Below, in pieces: positions 62,390-64,000 of a stretch of 64,000 nt of DNA. Origin of the DNA: Streptomyces sp. 846.5 (GTDB lineage Bacteria > Actinomycetota > Actinomycetes > Streptomycetales > Streptomycetaceae); the NCBI RefSeq assembly GCF_004365705.1, contig NZ_SOBN01000001.1, positions 5,504,001-5,568,000 on the forward strand, written 5' to 3'. The notes under the pieces are model-generated. The model saw only the letters and a list, made by a program, of their open reading frames with translations. It had not been told where the DNA came from and did not search any database. The stretch's first letter is position 1, and every line of letters starts with the position of its first letter. The position numbers and the translations under genes were made by a program.

Positions 62390-62838
62390 GAGCGGATCGT
62401 CTCAGCCCGTTGGCATATGCACGAGGCATATCGATCCGACTGACCGAAAAACGGTTGCCAAAGTCGGGCCGCCCGGTATGGCGGACTCATCCCACCTCGC
62501 ACACACCGTTGCACAAGCGCGGCTCCTCAGGCATGCTCCATGCACGCCCAGGGCGCAGCGCGGAGGTGCTGTATGGCTGCGGCGGTGCGTACGCCTCCCG
62601 CGTGCGCGTCCGCCGTTAGCGGTAACCGCACGATCCATGCGCTCCGTGTCTGGGCGCGGACAGATTGTCGCCGTACCCTGGAGGGAAGAGGTCACGCAAG
62701 CCACCACTCGGCCTTTTCCGATCAGGCAGTTCTGATACAGGACGCGGTACGCAGTGATGGCTTCCCCGGTCCCACAGCCCCTGGGTGTGACCACGCACCA
62801 CACCCCCGTATCCCACCTCGCCGAAACGACCATAAGTC
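62390..62838. other. 449-bp gap between HAD and universal stress protein genes
   Basis: No reading frame with convincing protein character. It should contain the divergent promoters of both neighbours. No repeat or palindrome stood out. Confidence 0.4.
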
Positions 62839-63489
62839 ATGGCCGGTTACGACCTTCCAGAGCCAAGTGAAGGCAACCCGGCGGCGCGCCCCACGGGGCC
62901 GGTGCCGCAGCAACCTCGGCTGCCCTGGACCAAGTCGAAGTCGCCGAAGTCGGAGCCATCGAAGAGCCCGGCGCCGAATTCCCTGCCCACGCCCGCGTCC
63001 CCGACGGGATCCACATCCTCCATGCCCAGTTTCGAATTGCAGTCGCAGACCGTCCGCCCCTGCGATCCGGCGTTCCTGCACGGAGTCGTCGTCGGTTTCG
63101 ACGGCTCCGTCTCCAGCGAGCGCGCCCTGGCCTACGCCGTGGGCATGGCCCGGCGCTCCCGTGTCGGCCTGGTGATCGTGCATGTGGCCAACCGCCTTCC
63201 CGCCACGGTGTGGGCGGGCTGTGAGCCCCCTGTCTTCGTCGACGTCCCGGACCACCGCACCGAGGTGCTCGGCCTGGAGCTCGCCTGCTCGGACTTTCTG
63301 GGGGACGTTCCCTGGGTGCTGGTGGAGCGCGGTGGGGACATCTGCCACGAACTGGAGGAGGTGGCCCGGGAGTACGCCGCCGACGCCATCGTGGTCGGCG
63401 GGACCCATGGCTTCCTGGGCAGGCTGTTCGGTTCCGTGGCCGGCCGGCTGGCGCGGCGCGCCAACAGGCCGGTCGTCGTCATCCCCTGA
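62839..63489 (+). CDS. Universal stress protein (single UspA domain)
   Basis: A 216-residue protein. Residues 1-75 are a Pro/Ser/Lys-rich tail, unusual for the family; the Usp domain follows (about 80-216) with VVVGFDGSVSSERALAYAV and the ATP-binding GGTHGFLGRLFGSVAGRLAR, the G2xG9xGS form. It should bind ATP. Expression in oxygen-limited or stress conditions is usual for actinobacterial relatives, but nothing in the sequence shows this here. Confidence 0.88.
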   Translation: MAGYDLPEPSEGNPAARPTGPVPQQPRLPWTKSKSPKSEPSKSPAPNSLPTPASPTGSTSSMPSFELQSQTVRPCDPAFLHGVVVGFDGSVSSERALAYAVGMARRSRVGLVIVHVANRLPATVWAGCEPPVFVDVPDHRTEVLGLELACSDFLGDVPWVLVERGGDICHELEEVAREYAADAIVVGGTHGFLGRLFGSVAGRLARRANRPVVVIP

Positions 63490-63510
63490 GGCCTTCTGGG
63501 AGGCCTCAGG
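63485..63510. terminator. Hairpin after the universal stress protein gene
   Basis: CCTGAGGCC and GGCCTCAGG with an 8-base loop, overlapping the stop codon. Confidence 0.75.
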
Positions 63511-63563
63511 GCTGTCCGGCGGCCCCGGGGGTCGCCGGGGTGGTTCGGGAGGGCGCCGACGGC

Positions 63564-64000
63564 TCAGGGACGGCTGTCCTCCATGCCCAACTCACGGGCG
63601 ATGAGCATGCGCTGGACCTCGGAGGTGCCCTCGCCGATCTCCAGGATCTTGCTGTCGCGCCAGAAGCGGGCGACGGGGTACTCGTTCATGAAGCCGTAGC
63701 CGCCGTGGATCTGGGTGGCCTCGCGGGCATTGGTGACCGCGGCCTCGGAGGAGTGGAGCTTGGCGATCGCGGCCTCCTTCTTGAAACGCTCGCCGCACAG
63801 CAGCCGGGAGGCCGCGTGGTGCCAGGCCAGCCGTGAGGTGTGGGCGCGCATCTCCATGTCGGCGATCTTGAACTGGATGGCCTGGTTGGCGCCGATGGGC
63901 TTGCCGAAGGCCCGCCGCTGGGCGGCATAACTCAGTGACTCGTCGACGCAGCCCTGGGCCAGGCCGGTGGCCAGGGCGGCGATGGCGATGCGGCCCTCGT
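63564..64000 (-). CDS. Acyl-CoA dehydrogenase, C-terminal part (5' end beyond the window)
   Basis: The minus-strand frame enters at the right edge and runs to the stop at 63564, about 145 codons. The end of the family is plain: AAQRRAFGKPIGANQAIQF, then EATQIHGGYGFMNEYPVARF and EIGEGTSEVQRMLIARELG. The catalytic Glu region lies around YPVARFWRDSKILEIGEG. The upstream half and any partner genes are outside the window. Confidence 0.9.
   Translation of the reverse strand, partial: EGRIAIAALATGLAQGCVDESLSYAAQRRAFGKPIGANQAIQFKIADMEMRAHTSRLAWHHAASRLLCGERFKKEAAIAKLHSSEAAVTNAREATQIHGGYGFMNEYPVARFWRDSKILEIGEGTSEVQRMLIARELGMEDSRP

Noticed and set aside
62402..62833. 143-codon minus-strand frame in the HAD-Usp gap
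   Set aside because: The composition is Cys/Arg-rich and unlike real proteins, it lacks a ribosome site, and plausible promoter space is needed here.

Overview
The window is high-GC actinobacterial DNA from the Streptomyces / Kitasatospora / Streptacidiphilus group. The evidence is strong third-position GC, GTG starts, an AfsR-type SARP regulator, several XRE/TPR regulators of streptomycete type, a mycothiol-dependent formaldehyde pathway, and the adpA-orn pair with the developmental TTA (bldA) codon still in adpA. No rRNA, CRISPR array, intact insertion sequence or complete prophage is visible. Assignments come from reading the sequence and from family knowledge; no database search was run.

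Layout. 1-3,180: a small regulatory island (partial hypothetical gene, conserved hypothetical gene, divergent XRE/TPR regulator with a NUDIX hydrolase, and palindromic operators between them). 3,227-3,469: remnant of a luciferase-like monooxygenase. 3,600-17,907: a choline-to-glycine catabolic regulon containing choline dehydrogenase, Rieske ferredoxin and its reductase, an IclR regulator, an APC permease, betaine aldehyde dehydrogenase, a dimethylglycine-oxidase-like flavoprotein, a sarcosine-oxidase-like flavoprotein, a Rieske oxygenase, mycothiol-dependent formaldehyde dehydrogenase and an MBL-fold hydrolase. A GTTGCG-type element recurs at its promoters. 18,046-28,415: housekeeping and accessory genes (GNAT, OsmC, PAS-GGDEF-EAL, FAD oxidoreductase, RIO kinase, tRNA-Lys, chorismate mutase, DUF1232, UbiA-type prenyltransferase, a LysR gene broken by an amber codon, CE7 esterase). 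28,667-29,846: a secreted His-rich peptide overlapping a sortase that carries a lipobox, then a second identical tRNA-Lys. 29,990-33,932: truncated AMP-binding protein, large SARP regulator, 55-residue peptide.

34,105-39,605: a five-gene minus-strand DNA-processing cassette (RecB-like nuclease with a cysteine cluster, unknown 515-residue protein, P-loop helicase-like ATPase, small protein, Prim-Pol-like protein). This is the best candidate for an undescribed system. 39,656-45,036: PAP2 membrane protein, TetR regulator, phosphoglycerate-mutase-like phosphatase, XRE/TPR regulator with a small partner, and a spermidine-synthase-like protein carrying a repeat-derived insertion. 45,050-56,344: a glycoside uptake and use region with a peptide/nickel-type ABC transporter headed by its own LacI repressor, a small membrane protein, a GH1 beta-glucosidase with two CebR-type boxes, and a CebR-like LacI repressor. 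56,518-64,000: SPFH protein, tRNA-His, orn, adpA, a GNAT protein with a 12-bp minisatellite, HAD hydrolase, universal stress protein and the 3' part of an acyl-CoA dehydrogenase gene.

How the genes work together. The choline genes form several convergent and divergent transcription units that probably share one IclR-family regulator. They lead from choline through glycine betaine, dimethylglycine and sarcosine to glycine, with formaldehyde removed through mycothiol. The beta-glucoside region pairs an importer with a hydrolase under two different LacI-type operators. The adpA-orn pair and the GGDEF/EAL protein are a plausible link between development and cyclic-di-GMP turnover.
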